Source: Tenodera sinensis
Lineage: Eukaryota > Arthropoda > Insecta > Mantodea > Mantidae
Reading direction: 5' to 3'
Assembly: GCA_030765045.1 (NCBI GenBank)
Contig: CM060963.1
Coordinates: 67,196,117 to 67,260,116, forward strand
DNA length: 64,000 nucleotides
Positions within the stretch are counted from its first letter, which is position 1. Each line of letters begins with the position of its first letter. The notes under the pieces were generated by a model that saw only the letters and a program-made list of their open reading frames with translations, was not told the DNA's origin and made no database searches. The position numbers were made by a program, and so were the translations under genes. Shown one piece after another: positions 10,899 through 23,565 of the stretch.

Positions 10899-11051
10899 GA
10901 AATATGTTGTAAGTGTTGTTCAGTGTTATTATTTAACTCACCTTTTAAATTAAATTAAACATTTGATATATTTAAAATTTTTATTTATTTTTGTATTTAA
11001 GGTACATAAGACCCCATCAGCACAGTAGCACTACCTGAAAACCCAGCGTAG

Positions 11052-12370
11052 TTAAGGGTTAGCACTAGAACTGCTGATATTTGGTCATGCCTAGAACTGC
11101 GACTGGGTCATTTACGACCAGGATACCTTTTTATTATCCTATGTCAATGGGTGGTTTTTGTGACTACTAATGAATCTATCCTTTGAAGTGCTGAATATTT
11201 TACTATAGAATTAAAAAAAATTAAGCAGCTTTTCACAAATTATCAATTATTATGAGGAAAACTTACATTTGCTGGGTGCCTTTACTGGCTTCCATCACAT
11301 AATGAACACAAATAATCTTTTGATGTGCACTTGTTGTAAACAGTTTTCTCACGCATGACACTTTAAAAACAGTTTGTTTCCAGTACAAGACTTTACAGAA
11401 CAATATGTTCACTTTCCTTGTCTCATAGGAATATCTTTGGGAGTGATGCAGATACTGGTCTTCTTAGTTGCTTTATCTTCTCTGCTCTACCAGTTGCAGT
11501 ATGATGTCCCTGCTTTTGAGTTTGTTCTCATTTAGAGCACTGTACAATATCCAGGCATTTATTCCAGCCAAATCTAGCAAGTTGTAAAATGTGTGAACAG
11601 GCCAACATTTGGATGGTACTTTGAGAAATTTGTGAGTCTTTGGTTGACATGTCCACTCCACATTTAGAGCAGTTATAAAATGTAACTGGATCTAGTTCTT
11701 TTTCAAACCGGTCTCAATTTTCACATAAGGATGCATTGTGCTGAGAATCAGGACAATCTTATTGGTCTTTCCCTGAAAAACAGTCATTGTGATATCATTC
11801 TTCTTCAACAATATTGTGCTATATAACTCTTACTTTGCCTTTTTGATAGCAACTGGTGTTGCCCTGTAAGATCAATTTATTGTGGCCACAATACTTGTAG
11901 CATTTGCTTTCAGGGTTTCAGAGAGAGCCAAGTAGGTGCAAAAATTATCACATTTGACACTTCTTCCTTACGCAAGTCAGGTTGCATCAATTTTTTGACC
12001 AAATCACCAAGATGCTCATCACTCGGCTTAGTATTATCTCTTCTTAGATAAGGGAAAGCAATTGAAAAGTATGCAGCACATAGATAAACAATTACAAAAT
12101 AAAATGAGCCAAAAACTCATTTTGGCATTTACAATGTACTCTTCCGTTCACAAGGACATTTGGCCATAATAAATATGTGTTGCAAGCACTATTCATACAG
12201 CTACATGCAATGCACTATAAATAGTACTGTATTTCATGGAACAAATTACTAGTGCATGACACTTATGTGCATGTTCAGATGTGCCTTCTCTCTCCTCCTC
12301 TACCAACCTGCCACTGCAATGCCATCAGTAAGTGACATAAAAGTGAGTTCACACATTGTTGACCAAACCT
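11052..12370 (-). pseudogene. piggyBac-like transposase relic 2
   Basis: TTAA at 11052-11055 followed by GGGTTAGCACTAGAACTGC and a GACTGGGTCATTTACGACC stretch looks like a piggyBac end. On the minus strand: KIVLILSTMH (about 11750), FYNCSKCGVDM (about 11670, matching the YNxTKGGVD signature), then WPVHTFYNLLDLAGINAWIL (about 11545-11605), which matches the conserved RWPxxxFYNMLDxAxxNAxxI block. A degraded cysteine-rich tail follows near 11300-11400. Frameshifts and stops are present. The distal end was not located, so 12370 is approximate. Confidence 0.75.
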
Positions 12371-12423
12371 AACCTAAAAATAAACATGGCAGTACGTGTA
12401 AACATATAGATTTTATACATAAA

Positions 12424-12570
12424 AAGATAGAAAAATTTAAGTATCAAAAAGCTGTTAAAGAAGTTTCAACCCTAAAAAAAATAAAAGATAATTGTATTTT
12501 TAAAAAGTTTACTTACCATCCGTGGGCCAATAAAAAATTTACAAAGATTTTTAAAGAATCTTCTGTGATC
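12424..12570 (+). pseudogene. Fragment of a second, diverged PLE
   Basis: An open stretch translates to a lysine-rich linker followed by IFKKFTYHPWANKKFTKIFK, aligned with KKFTYHPWAFDKFKKVFK of the PLE at 7634-10957. Sequence on either side is unrelated, so it is a broken piece of another lineage of the same family. Confidence 0.75.
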
Positions 12571-12599
12571 ATTAACAGCTGGCCTAATTGTGGTTCATT

Positions 12600-12725
12600 A
12601 TGAATATTGTCCTGTCTGGCTTTAAAAACTCTCTTTCACATACACACTTTGCTGTCACTCATTGCGTACACTTCACTGATCTCTCGATGAATGTCCGCTT
12701 CTGAAATGTTTCTTGCTGTCTAAAA
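12600..12725 (-). pseudogene. Mariner-like N-terminal (HTH) fragment
   Basis: Minus-strand translation gives TARNISEADIHREISEVYAM followed by SDSKVC, resembling the first helix-turn-helix region of mariner transposases (pattern IHREI..VY...MS...V). About 40 codons remain, directly beside the PLE scrap. Confidence 0.5.
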
Positions 12726-12739
12726 CTAAATCATAGATC

Positions 12740-13870
12740 ATATTTCACAGTCTGCAAGCTCTGCGAGACCTTACCTAATGGATTGCCCTTATGTATTTCT
12801 AAGGATTAATGTTTTACAGTTTGGAGTATGTGATGTTGTGGCCACTTCCATGAAGAGAATATAATACAATGTGAATTGATGCAATTGTTGGGTTTGAAGT
12901 GCTTGCTTAAATACTGTTGTTGCAATGAAGCAAATGTATGATAAAAGATTTAGGAGGGGAGAATGCTCAATAAGCTAATAAATTAACCAAAGCAGATAAA
13001 AAGGGATGCAAAATGGAAATTATAACTCAAAAAGGAAGGGTATGCTGATGACCCAATCTATGGTACAGGTATCTACTGATGTTTTATCCTTGGAGTTCAC
13101 TTCCTGTAAGTTTAATTTTTCCTGTTCTAAGGAACACTTTTCAGTATTAATAGTATTTTGAAATGAATTTTCAGTTGTTAGTATTGTAATACTTTAAAAT
13201 AATCGTTCTGAAAGTAATTAACACTTGCTAAATTTATTTAAAATTAAACATCACAATACATAGGAAGAAAACTGTTACAAAATGATTTTTCCAGTACTAT
13301 TCTACATTTTGAAAGACTGTTATTTCAGCTGCCATGGAAATGATATTCTCTATAGGTTTCATTTCACCGCCCATCTTGGTTGTACAATTATTGGGAAAAT
13401 GTTCTTTACATGTGCCACATTTTAACATTGTCAAAATAGAGCATTTCATACCCATTCAAAGAAAGCTGTCTTCAAAAACCTGTTGAAATATATCCAGAGA
13501 AGCACAACTTTATTTCTTTCTTTCATTTCTAATGAATTGTAAAGATTTTTCCTGACTTCACTCTGCCCACATGTTTTACTTTCATTCGGTCTTCTAATAT
13601 GTGTATCAAATTCTGTTGAGAATTTTGGTTCTGATTTTTAACAGTTGATATGAAGGCACTTTCTTCTAATATATTTCCCTTTCATATCCAGAAGTCCCAA
13701 ATTTCATTCCTGTTTGGAAGGTAGTGAGCGACACAGAAAAAGTGTGTGTGTTTTTCATTTATTATTAATATACAGCATGCCCCATTACTTAGTAATATTA
13801 TACATGCTCTTGGTTACTTTGCATAATTTTTAGAAGTTACTATATGTTAAGTTAAAGTTGTAAGCAACTG
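12740..13870. other. No gene seen
   Basis: AT-rich sequence with short chance frames; nothing recognisable. Confidence 0.4.
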
Positions 13871-13879
13871 TTTACAACC

Positions 13880-16290
13880 TAAACTATTTGACTGATTTTG
13901 TGATTTACAATATTTGTTATAGTTTGTCAAAATTGATATTGTTTATGAAATATATAAATTCCTTAATGTATTTGTTTGCAAGTTCATTGTTTGCTACAGG
14001 CCATTGTCCACCTTTGTTTATAATGCTTTGTTTTAGTTTTTGTCTTTCAGTACCTAAGAGAGAACACTCGTATATTAAGTGGTTTACATTTTGGTTCTGA
14101 TTTTCAAACTTACACAGGGCACTTTAGACTATCTTGAACCGATGATAGTATTCTCTTGTTTTTCTGTGGTCTGTTAATATTGCTGTAATTTGTCCATTTA
14201 GTAGTATCTTCTGTTTTAGGCATTCTTGCACTGAGGGGAAAAACATTTTGGTAGTTCTTCCTTTTGTGGTTGAGTCCCAATGTTGTTGCCAAGTATGTAG
14301 TGCTCTCTCCGCTGCTTCCTTTATAATGTGGCTTCTTGGGATCTTATTGTAGATAATCTCTCTGTTATCTTCTAGCGAGGCTTTCTTTGCTAATTTATCT
14401 GCTAGTTCGCTACCACGTAGCCCCACGTGGGCCTTTACCCATTTTATGTGTATTGTCCATTTTCTTGTAGTTGCTTAATTTTAGCCTTTATTTCTTCTAT
14501 TAATCTGTTCCAGATTTGGCTAGTCTTGAGAAGATCTACTATAATCTGACTGTTGGTGTACACTACATCTAATTTCTCTCCTACATTGAGTTCAATGATA
14601 CCTTCTAGCTCTATAACAGCCTGTAGAATAGCTATCTGTTCAACTTGATTATTTGAGCAATGGGTGCTAAGTTGATATTTTAATAACCGGTTCTCCATTT
14701 AGAAAAATGACTGCGGCTGCTCCGATTTTTTCGTCTATCTTGCTCCCGTCAGTGTAAATTTCTGTGTTGCAGTAAGCTTTGTTGTGCCTCTCTAACACTC
14801 ATTCTATCTGCAGGATGAGGCCACTCGGTCAGTTTCGGGGCTTCTTCGATTAATGTCGGAATTCCATTTGTGCTCGTCACATGTATGTTTTCGTATATGT
14901 CTAGAATTTCTTGAATTCTTATATTTATTGGCTTGACTGCCGTTAAAATGCAGGATGCTTAATACGAAATTGTTCAGTAAGGTTTTGCGATTTTTATATT
15001 CAACAATCTTTGTACTCGCTAGTATTTGAGCACATTCTTTCTTTTTAGAATAGCTTCTTTCCACACTTGCACTCCATATAACAGCATCGCAAGTATAGTG
15101 CCTTTATAGATTGTTCGTAAGGCTTGTTGTCCTAAGCTCCAGTGCAACTTTGCAGACTTCGCTAATGCATTTACCAGTTTTATGCATTTCTCTAAGACTT
15201 GTTTTATATGGATATCAAAAGTCATCTTGTTGTCGAACAAGATACCTAGGTACTTCAACTGTTGTTCTTGCTCTACTATAGTGTTGTTTATATATACCTA
15301 CTCTTATTTGACTCCTTTCTTCTTTTCTTTTCTTTGTTATAAGAATAGTTTTTGATTTTCTGTTTTTGAAATGGAGTTTATGCTGTTTTACACAATGTTC
15401 GATTTGGTGTAGATTGGCATTCGCGTACATTTCTGCTACTTCCTTATTTTCTCCTGATGTCATCAGTACTAGATCGTCTGCAAAGGCTACTAATTTACTT
15501 TGTTTTGTATACTAAACTGAGTAGCAAGTTACATAAGATGTTCCAGAACCCTGGACTGCAGCAGGATCCCTGGGGGCAGCCTTTCATCACCTCTTTTTCT
15601 ACTGTGCTGTGATTGATTGAACGTTTGGCTAATCTGCCTCCAAAATAATTTTTACTTAAATAATTTTCTGGCATTATAGATTCCTTAAATTGTGGTGTAT
15701 ACCAGGCCACCAAGTAGCGTCGAATGCACCCTTCACATCTAGGCTAGTAATTATTACACTATTTTTCTGGTCTAAATTGTTATGAACTTTTTGACAGCCA
15801 GTGCTGCGTCTACAGTGCTTTTTTGAGGGATAAATCCATATTGGTTCATGTTGAGCAAATTGTTGGAGTATATATGATACTTTATTCCATTTATCATCAA
15901 CTTTTCTAGTATTTTCCCTCCGATATTTAATAAACTTATTGGTCTGAACTTTGTAGCATCGTGACTTTCCTCTTTCCCTGGTTTAACAATGGGGATTATT
16001 TGCGATAGTTTCCATATCTTTGGAAAGTATCCTTGAGTTAGACATTTATTATAAATGGCTGTAAATGAGAGGGGAAAATGTTGAAGGCTCTCAGTTTAAT
16101 ATTTTGGGTTATGCCATCTTCTTCTGGTGCTTTTTTGGGGTTAAACGTTTGAATAACATGAAGCACTCCTGCAGTTGTGAATTCTCTGTTGTCTGGTATA
16201 TTTATGGGTTCTTCTTACAGCTTAAGCATCTCCCGTTGTTGGACTGAATCACTTTCTGGGTCGTCTTCAGAAGTGAAGTGGTCTATCATA
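13880..16290 (-). pseudogene. R1-like non-LTR retrotransposon, 5'-truncated, decayed
   Basis: Read right to left on the minus strand: IPIVKPGKEESHDATKFRPI and NQYGFIPQKSTVDAA (RT fingers, 15830-16000); TSLDVKGAFDATWW (motif A, about 15720); KGCPQGSCCSPGFWNILCN (motif B, about 15560); LVAFADDLVLM (motif C with FADD intact, about 15480); MKYLGILFDNKMTFDIHI and LLYGVQVWKE (thumb, 15065-15258); then an RNase H domain with VEQIAILQA and VYTNSQ (14540-14680) and GLRGSELADKLAKKA (about 14400). A degraded C-terminal tail runs to about 13880. Frameshifts lie at 15700, 15480 and 15060-15220. The usual TDS of RNase H is TNS here, which removes a catalytic Asp. The GCPQGSCC..FWN and RNase H combination points to the R1 group. 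Confidence 0.8.
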
Positions 16291-16326
16291 CACTGAAATG
16301 TTTCTTGGATATCGACTGTGTAGGTA

Positions 16327-16328
<2 letters not shown>

Positions 16329-16385
<57 letters not shown>

Positions 16386-16422
16386 TGTGTCTGTGCGTGC
16401 ACGTGTGCGTGTGTGTGTGTGT
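16329..16422. repeat. (GT)n microsatellite
   Basis: About 28 perfect GT units (to 16384), then interrupted GT/GC units. It marks the 5' truncation side of the R1-like LINE. Confidence 0.95.
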
Positions 16423-16429
16423 CAATCAA

Positions 16430-19020
16430 TGGGTAGACAGAGATGGGTCATCTGGTTGGCTCCCCAGATCTTACCCCACTTCACTTTGTTTGTGGGGACA
16501 CATGAAGACTGTCAAAGCTAAAGAGAACATTACACAGCTTGAAAAATCAGAGAAATGGCTGATGATTTTGCAAGAGTACTGCAGAATATGACATGCCAAT
16601 CACTGTTTCATAGCAATGGGCATGAGTTCCAACATTTACTTTGAAGGTCAAGTGCTGATTAACTGTAAACAGTGAGGTGTTTGTGTTTTATTTGATGTTC
16701 TGTTTTTTCCTTGGACTATGATTATTTGGCTTACTAAAATAAATACATTACTATTTGCATGTTTATTTTGCCATACATTTTTAAACTGGGTGGGAGGCAA
16801 TAATGATATCTCTTGTAAACAAAGTACCACAACAAAAAAAGTGTCTTAAAAATTGTTTTAAATAATGTTATCTATCAGATCCCAAAGTTTGGGAGTCTAA
16901 TTTTAGGACACCTGTATATTTGGCTTTTGAGGTTTCAGTACAAGTATAAGGTTCAAAGATGTTATTAGGAACTAAAAGTCAAGAGAACAACATGAATTAA
17001 TGTAAAATTAAAGGAGTACTTTTATTATTGTACACAAACATTTTATCTGGTTAATGTTTTATTGTTTTTCACCAAAATAACATATCTATCACATGACATC
17101 TGTTTTAATTCTGTTTTATGTCCTTTTATATATTCATTGTTGTAACACAAATTAAAACCATCTTAATTTACAGTGGGTACATGTACACACCTGTATCTCA
17201 TGAATGGAGAGGTTTTTGGAACATTTAACTAGCAAAATCAACATAAAAGTGTTATTTATTTATTATAAACATTTAACAACTTTCTTTTATTGTGTAGACT
17301 ATAGATGCTAGAAAAACTGAAAAAAATCACCATGAAGGAAGTATAAATATGACAGTACAAGAGTTATCTATATATTTTCTTGAATGAAACATACAATCAT
17401 GTGAAATTAAGGAATAAGCTGTCTGCTTCACTGTCCTGCAGTATCAGTTTATAATAGAGGTGTAGTATTGATTACATATCTGTTTCATATTCTACAAGTA
17501 AATAGTTTTTTATCATGTGTACAAACATTCATACAAACATAGGTAAATACATTTGTACATCTCAACATTCATTATCAAAAAATAACTGCCAAAAATAATG
17601 ATAACACCTTACTTGCTTTTCTAAACATTTTTATTTACATCCCTTAATTTAAAAGTAAATAACAATGTCAGAACATTTGTGCATATTACCACAGTAAAAA
17701 ATAAATAAATAAAACATTATAATAAGGAAATACTCCACCTACTACATTTTTTATATTTCTGTACATATTTTAGTTAGGTAGGTACGATAAAACTAACATT
17801 TTGATTCTCATGTAGTAAAATCTTAACTAAAATAGGCTGTCCTTTTATGAATCTGCTTCAGCTAGAATGTGTTCATACAACTTAAGAGGTTACATTTATA
17901 TAACAAGTATTTCGGTAATCAGAGTGGCACAAACTCAGGATTCCCATATGATGTTTTTGATTGTCCATAAAAATTTAAAATGCAGTTGGAATGTATTATG
18001 TTAGTTAACATAGGAGAACATAACTATGCCATGGAATACTATATTTCATTATTATAAGAGGTCAAAAACTTTAAAATATAATAATTTGTCATCTCCACTG
18101 ATGTTTACTTCTTAGTTACTTCACTCATTTATCTAAAACAGCTGTAATGAGAGATCAGACTATTGAGTGCATGTATAAAATCTGAAAAATTATTAAATGT
18201 ATATGTCTGAAAGCTGTTGTTTGCTTTTTTCATTTAATTATTCTGTTTTTATTATTATATTTTTATTATTATCATCATCTCAAACTTGTCTTAGGAACTA
18301 CAGTGTTGCTCAAAGTACTTTGCAATCATAACCTTTTCTCATGTGCATTTTTATGCCCTGATGTGGCAAAAGAGTATGATATTACTCGTTATGCTTATAA
18401 GAAACAAGTTGAGCTGTTCTTAACAGGAGTTTATATATGATTAATTCTATAATTCTGTCACTGTAACAGACACTTTGTAAAATGCTCTCATTTGTATTAC
18501 AATGTAATGCCAGCATTCCAAATCAAAGATGTACTCTACATATCTAAGAATTGCTATTTTAAACGCTTTGAAACAGGGAAGACTGACATTTATACTACTA
18601 GAAATGATTAAAAAAAAGAAAAGACTAAGAAAAGAGCATAAACAACATGAGCAGACATATCCTTACTTGTAAAACAGAGACATAGGTGATAGATTTTAAT
18701 ACGTTTCTAATTAACAAGGGTGATTTGTGCTGGCAAAGTGAATTACTTTTTAAACTTCTGCTGATATAAGCAGAAAATGATCGTGTTTAATGCAATAAAA
18801 GCTATAAAAATATGAGAAACCTCTTTTCAAAATATTTAAATACTTCCATTTTACCAGGAGAACATAAACCTTATGAACTGGCTGTGCTGTGTTTTGCCTG
18901 TCTGCCACTACCATAGAAAGGCGTGGATGAAACCATACATTTTTATAACTACTTTTAAAGGAGATGCTGAAACTGGTCACCATCGCTTACTGGAGCTGTG
19001 AGAAACCTTTCTCTGCTAAT
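16430..19020. other. No gene seen
   Basis: AT-rich, with no recognisable coding exon, transposase motif or structured RNA. Confidence 0.4.
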
Positions 19021-19029
19021 GATGCACCA

Positions 19030-19490
19030 TACACCAATTTTTTTGTCACAAGGGGGTAATACTAGGTTCTGAGTTATAGGGCCAATTTTTTTGAGTCAAC
19101 AGATGACACCCATACATATATGAATACAAATTTGCCCCCTTTTTTTTATGGAAGTAATAGACAGGAGGTATGATTTTACCTTTTTTCAACAAGGCTCTGC
19201 AGGCTCTGCCATCTTTCGATAAGAGCAATTAAAAATATGTTTCAGGAGAATTATTAGCCCCCTTGGTACCCTGACCTAACCCCCTGTGATCTCTCTGGGA
19301 TAGCTTAAAACATAAAGTGTACAAGACAAATCCACATACCCTGGAAGAATTAAAGCAAACTATCTGCCAGGAAGTTGCCAGCATTTCTCATCATGAACTG
19401 CAGCAAGTAATGGATAGTTTCCTAAAGAGGTGCCAAAAATGTATGGACAGTGACGGTGGCCATTTTCAGCACCTTCTTTCATTAAGTTGG
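19030..19490 (+). pseudogene. Mariner/IS630-type transposase C-terminal relic
   Basis: Plus-strand translation with frameshifts gives FFQQGSAGSAIFR (about 19180), then YPDLTPCDLSL (about 19270), TYPGRIKANYL in one frame and LEELKQTICQEVASISHHEL in another (19340-19400), and MDSFLKRCQKCMDSDGGHF (about 19415). The order matches the FQQDSA..SPDLTPCDF..LWG..LK..C-terminus layout of insect IS630/mariner-like enzymes. The catalytic Asp of FQQDSA is Gly here. N-terminal half absent. Confidence 0.7.
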
Positions 19491-19499
19491 TAAGTGAAG

Positions 19500-20690
19500 C
19501 CTTTAAAAATGTTTTATGGTTTCATCCGTACTTTCCTATGATAGCGGCAGATGGCAATGAGTGCCAAGGATAAGGACAGGCAAAACACTGCATAGCCAGT
19601 TAGTAAGCGTTTTGTTCTCCCATCATAACACTGCTTGAAGGATCTTTTAACCTATTCATATAATATTTCACTCAAGACTCATGGGTTACTAAGATAAATT
19701 TTCAATCTATATCTCATCAACAATGCGTATTAATGGCATAGATTAATCAAATCATCTTTCAAAAATAGAGTAATGTGATAGAATAGTGATAAAATTTATT
19801 TAGAAGCATTTTAACAGTGAAGTAGAAGTTAATTAAATATTTGGAATTGAACTTGAGGCATGCTTCTTCATTTATTCTTGTATTACACAGATCCTTTAGA
19901 ACCTTTACTTAAACCTTGTAAAGTGTGAGTGCAGTAGCTGGTGAAGATGAATAATATTTTTTGTAATTACATTGCCTCACTTTATTTTATGATTTAATAA
20001 GCTTGTAGATTAAGGTTCTTTTAAGAATAGTGCTGTATGTAATTCAGCAAGAACAACAATCTATTGATAAACTTCTGGGCACTGCATGTGTCAGCAAAAT
20101 GAAACAGTTGATAGAGCATCAATGCCCTTGTTGCATATGCAATAGGAAGCAACCACCTGTCATGGTTATTCTTTTCTTTCTTTAGCTTTTCTTGAGAGAA
20201 ATAAGAGTGAGGTAGGATTCAGTAACATGGTAAATGTTGTTTGAAGAGCAGGTAGTATTTATGTATGTAGCCAGTTGTATTCAATTTCAAAAATATTACT
20301 AGGTAAATCCTGTAATTTTATTCTAATAAAAAACGAGTTACATGCAGTCTAGCATTCAATTTTTAAAAGGTTTTCCTTTATTTTTGGAGTTGTTCATGGA
20401 AACTGTGTAAGACAATACTCAAAGAAGTTTTGGTAAAATAAACATTGAGTCCTAAAAATTATAACTTTGCAATGAGGTTAAGATAGAAGAGATAGTATAA
20501 AGTGCTGATCTAGATAGCTCTAGATAGTACTTATTGAATTGTGAATGCTATTCTTGTATTAGTGAAAGTTCATTTTGCTGCTTCTGAAAATACAAGTATT
20601 TATTCACCTGCAATACCTAGGTCTAAAGTAGAAATATGTACTAAAGAAAGAAAACTCTGTAACCAATTGGAACCATTGCCATGAGCTTTA
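19500..20690. other. No gene seen
   Basis: AT-rich, with nothing recognisable. Confidence 0.4.
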
Positions 20691-20694
20691 TAAA

Positions 20695-20875
20695 GGAGGA
20701 TGGGGGGGGGGGGGTGTTGAAATCCTCCCCATGGAAATTAAGAAATTTGATGTGCAGTCAATTGCTGACTACTATACTATTGTTTTAATTTTGATGTAAA
20801 GAACAATTTTTCTTTAGCACTTCCAACATGGCCCCCACCTTCTGAAAAAAAAGTCTTCTGACACCCATGACCATT
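20695..20875 (+). repeat. Repeat family A, copy 3 (internally deleted)
   Basis: Begins with a G12 run, then GATGTGCAGTCAATTGCTGA and ATGTAAAGAACAATTTTTC, and ends with TTCTGAAAAAAAAGTCTTCTGAC. About 90 bases present in copy 1 are missing between TTTAGCAC and TTCCAACATG. Confidence 0.65.
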
Positions 20876-20879
20876 GCTG

Positions 20880-23100
20880 AGTGGATATTAATTATTGCCA
20901 ATTGCAATGGATTCAAACAAAGGGGTGCACGAGCAATATGTTCTATCAGTAAAAGACCAAAAGCAATTTAGTACAATGTATGACCATGGCTGGCATTTGG
21001 GGATTTGCACTACTGTGCATGACATTCAATTTATTATAAAATTTCAGCTTGATAGATTGGGTAAAACTGTATTATGATTCAATAACTTATCCAGTGTGAC
21101 TTAATGAGATCCTTTCTAGTAAGGAACAAAGATACCTTGACCAACAAAATGTGTTAAAACATAAAGATGAGTCAGGCAATGACACATTTTAAAATTATTG
21201 ATGAATAGTTTGATGAACTGAGAGTGTCACTGAATGGTGTACAGCCTCATTTAACTCTGATCCACAATGAACCAACATGACAGAGAACCCAGGGAGACAT
21301 AAAATTGTAGTTAGAAGAGGTGGCCGACATCCTGAACAAATGATTGATTCCAATAAAACTGAGCTATTCTCTCATGTTCTGAAATATGTACATATATCTT
21401 CCCACTAATAGATGATGAGTTGAAAGTTGACATAAAGAGAATTGTTACAACATTCAAGCCAATGTAACCAGGGGAAAATTTACATTCCCATTCAAAATCA
21501 AGTCTTGATCACAGTAGGCAGCGTCAGCAAATATGTTCTATGTTATAAGATGCAACTATTAATAACTTTTGTCGCTTATAATATATATAGTTTGCTGTTT
21601 TATAACATATGACTGCATCAGCGTTCCAAGTTACACTCAAAGGGTCCAACTTTAAATTCTTCATTAGGAAGAAAATGTAATAATAAAATTACAAGAGTAG
21701 TTAAAATATAGTAAGTCATAGTGGCCTCTAAAAATTATAACCTCAAAGATTCTAAAAACTTGTTACTGCAGGAAAATTTTTCAGAGAATCACATTAAAAT
21801 ACAACTGATGGAATGAAGATTCTAAATTTGCAGTCTCTAAGCGTTTCTGTTGATTTTAGGAGATGCATTTCCTGTCATTGGCAGTCATTGTAAAATGTTA
21901 TTCATAAGCTCTATTACTTCTTGATTTCTTCAGTAGTTATATCAATTTCCTTAGATAGTTAGCACAGTAGAACTGGGTAAACAAGAAGAGGTGGGGTATG
22001 ACCAGGTGGAATGGGAGGGTAGAGAGGTAGGCATTAGCTATGTGGGTAGAGTGAAATGGAAGAAGGACGAGCAGAAAAGACCAGCTCATATTTGGAAAGA
22101 TATTAATTCAAAACAGTGGATATCAGATAATGAAGATGTGTTAAGATATAGGAAGCTGAAAAAAGAGAGGAAAATGGTGCTCCACACTGTGTAATAAGGA
22201 AGAGCAAGTGATTAAGTGAGCTGTGTTCAGGCTTGATGGGAGGGATGGAAATAAAAACTTTTAGGGATAAAGTCATGTAGGTATAAAAAAAGCGAAAGTT
22301 AAGTGAAGAAAGGAAGTGAAAGTGATATAGAATTAAGAAGAAAGTGAATCAGTGAGGTGAGGTAACAAATGATCATAAAACATAAGAAATGACGGGGAAA
22401 ATAAATTTTAGAATGGAACTGTCAAATTAAAATAATAATGATCTCAGAGAAAAGGATAGCATGAGAGAATTTGGTGAAAATAAGTGAGTCAAAAGGTGAA
22501 AGTTAAACAGACAGGTTTGAACAAGGTTAATTAACTGTAGTTAAAAAATAAACACAACACGTCAAAAATTATATGTAGAGAATCGCAGAGAGCTGTCCAA
22601 TGACAGAAGGGCTAGGGGCCCAAGTTCATGGGCAACCCAAGATGTATATGCTTTGGTATTCAATAAATTTGTATTCATATCCATAATCTGTGTGCCTGGA
22701 AATGCACAAATAATGCTTGTTTGGGCTTCTGCTTTATCTTTATCTGCAGACCAGCGATGTCCAAAGTTTGCAAAAGAAGGAGGTTGGATTTACCTCCTTC
22801 CACTATACCTAACTTTGCTAATTTTTAACCCCAGCTGTGCATTGTGCTGCAGTGGTGGTTTGGTACATTGCATTCAATTTACTAAAGCCCTTTCAAATCT
22901 TATGCGACAAACATCTGTTCATTAGTGACTTCTTGGGTACTCCTTATGTTTAAGAAGTCTATCAATATTTGGTGACAAGGCTGAAATGCATCGCCTTAAA
23001 AGATCCACCAAGTGGTCATTGTGTAACCTATTGCGATACAGACTTTTAGTATAGTTCAATTTGCGGAAACTGTTCACAAATATATGTAGAACTATACTCA
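20880..23100. other. No gene seen
   Basis: Mixed AT-rich and purine-rich sequence (around 22000-22500 almost all A/G). The 67-codon frame at 21991 reflects this purine bias and matches nothing known to me. Confidence 0.35.
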
Positions 23101-23109
23101 CTCATATAC

Positions 23110-23565
23110 TCTATTCTTGTAAATGTTTCTTTCTCTATCTACTACATTTTAATCGATACAAGCATTTTCAGAAAGTATCTTATTGCCAATTTTCTTGTAG
23201 GTGCAAGGGAAATTTGGGAATATGGTAGGCTTTAAGTGATAGTGAAATGTTTTAAGAGCTGGTTGCTATGCGATGCCTTTGAAATTCCGTTCTCTTTGCA
23301 AGGGCAAGAGATAAAAAACGGATAACATATTCCTATTTGAAAGAAAAGTATGAGTATTGTCAAATTCAAACAAATAAAAAAAATATTTTGCAAATGATTC
23401 ACTCGAAAGAAAAAGTATTTGACATAAATTGTATGTTTTAACGAGATCCACATTTTGTGTTTAGTAAGCTTTTGCCTCTTACTGTTTACCATTTATGCAA
23501 AAGTTATCCAGTTATCCAGAATGAAGAGGGCTTCTGAGAACATTCCCAGAAAATTCAAGGTATGA
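23110..23565 (-). repeat. Repeat family R, partial copy
   Basis: Shares TTCTTGTAGGTGCAAGGGAA, ATTCCGTTCTCTTTGCA, an ATTCACTC..AAA block and the GTTTACCATTTATGCAAAAG block in the same order as the full copy at 27585-28445. It stops before the microsatellite segment. Confidence 0.65.

Larger units (their letters stand above)
7634..10957 (+). mobile_element. Penelope-like retroelement (PLE) with inverted 5' partial copy
   Basis: The element lies between direct copies of AACATTTGATAT (7622-7633 and 10958-10969). From left to right: a 40-50 bp extension; an inverted copy of the 3' third of the element (about 7677-8672); then the forward ORF (about 8690-10850) and a 3' terminal segment. An inverted, truncated 5' copy plus a short extension is a known PLE arrangement. 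The forward and inverted arms differ at very few positions, for example a stop versus glutamate codon at 10395 and one Phe/Ile change near 10448. The insertion therefore looks fairly recent. The encoded protein combines reverse transcriptase and a GIY-YIG endonuclease. Confidence 0.85.

Noticed and set aside
16298..16591. Cys/Val-rich frame
   Set aside because: Translation of the GT microsatellite; the same applies to the Cys/Val and His/Thr frames at 62038-62289 and 48375-48611.
22000..22500. Possible gene in purine-rich DNA
   Set aside because: The 67-codon frame at 21991 follows base bias and no splice or domain evidence was found.
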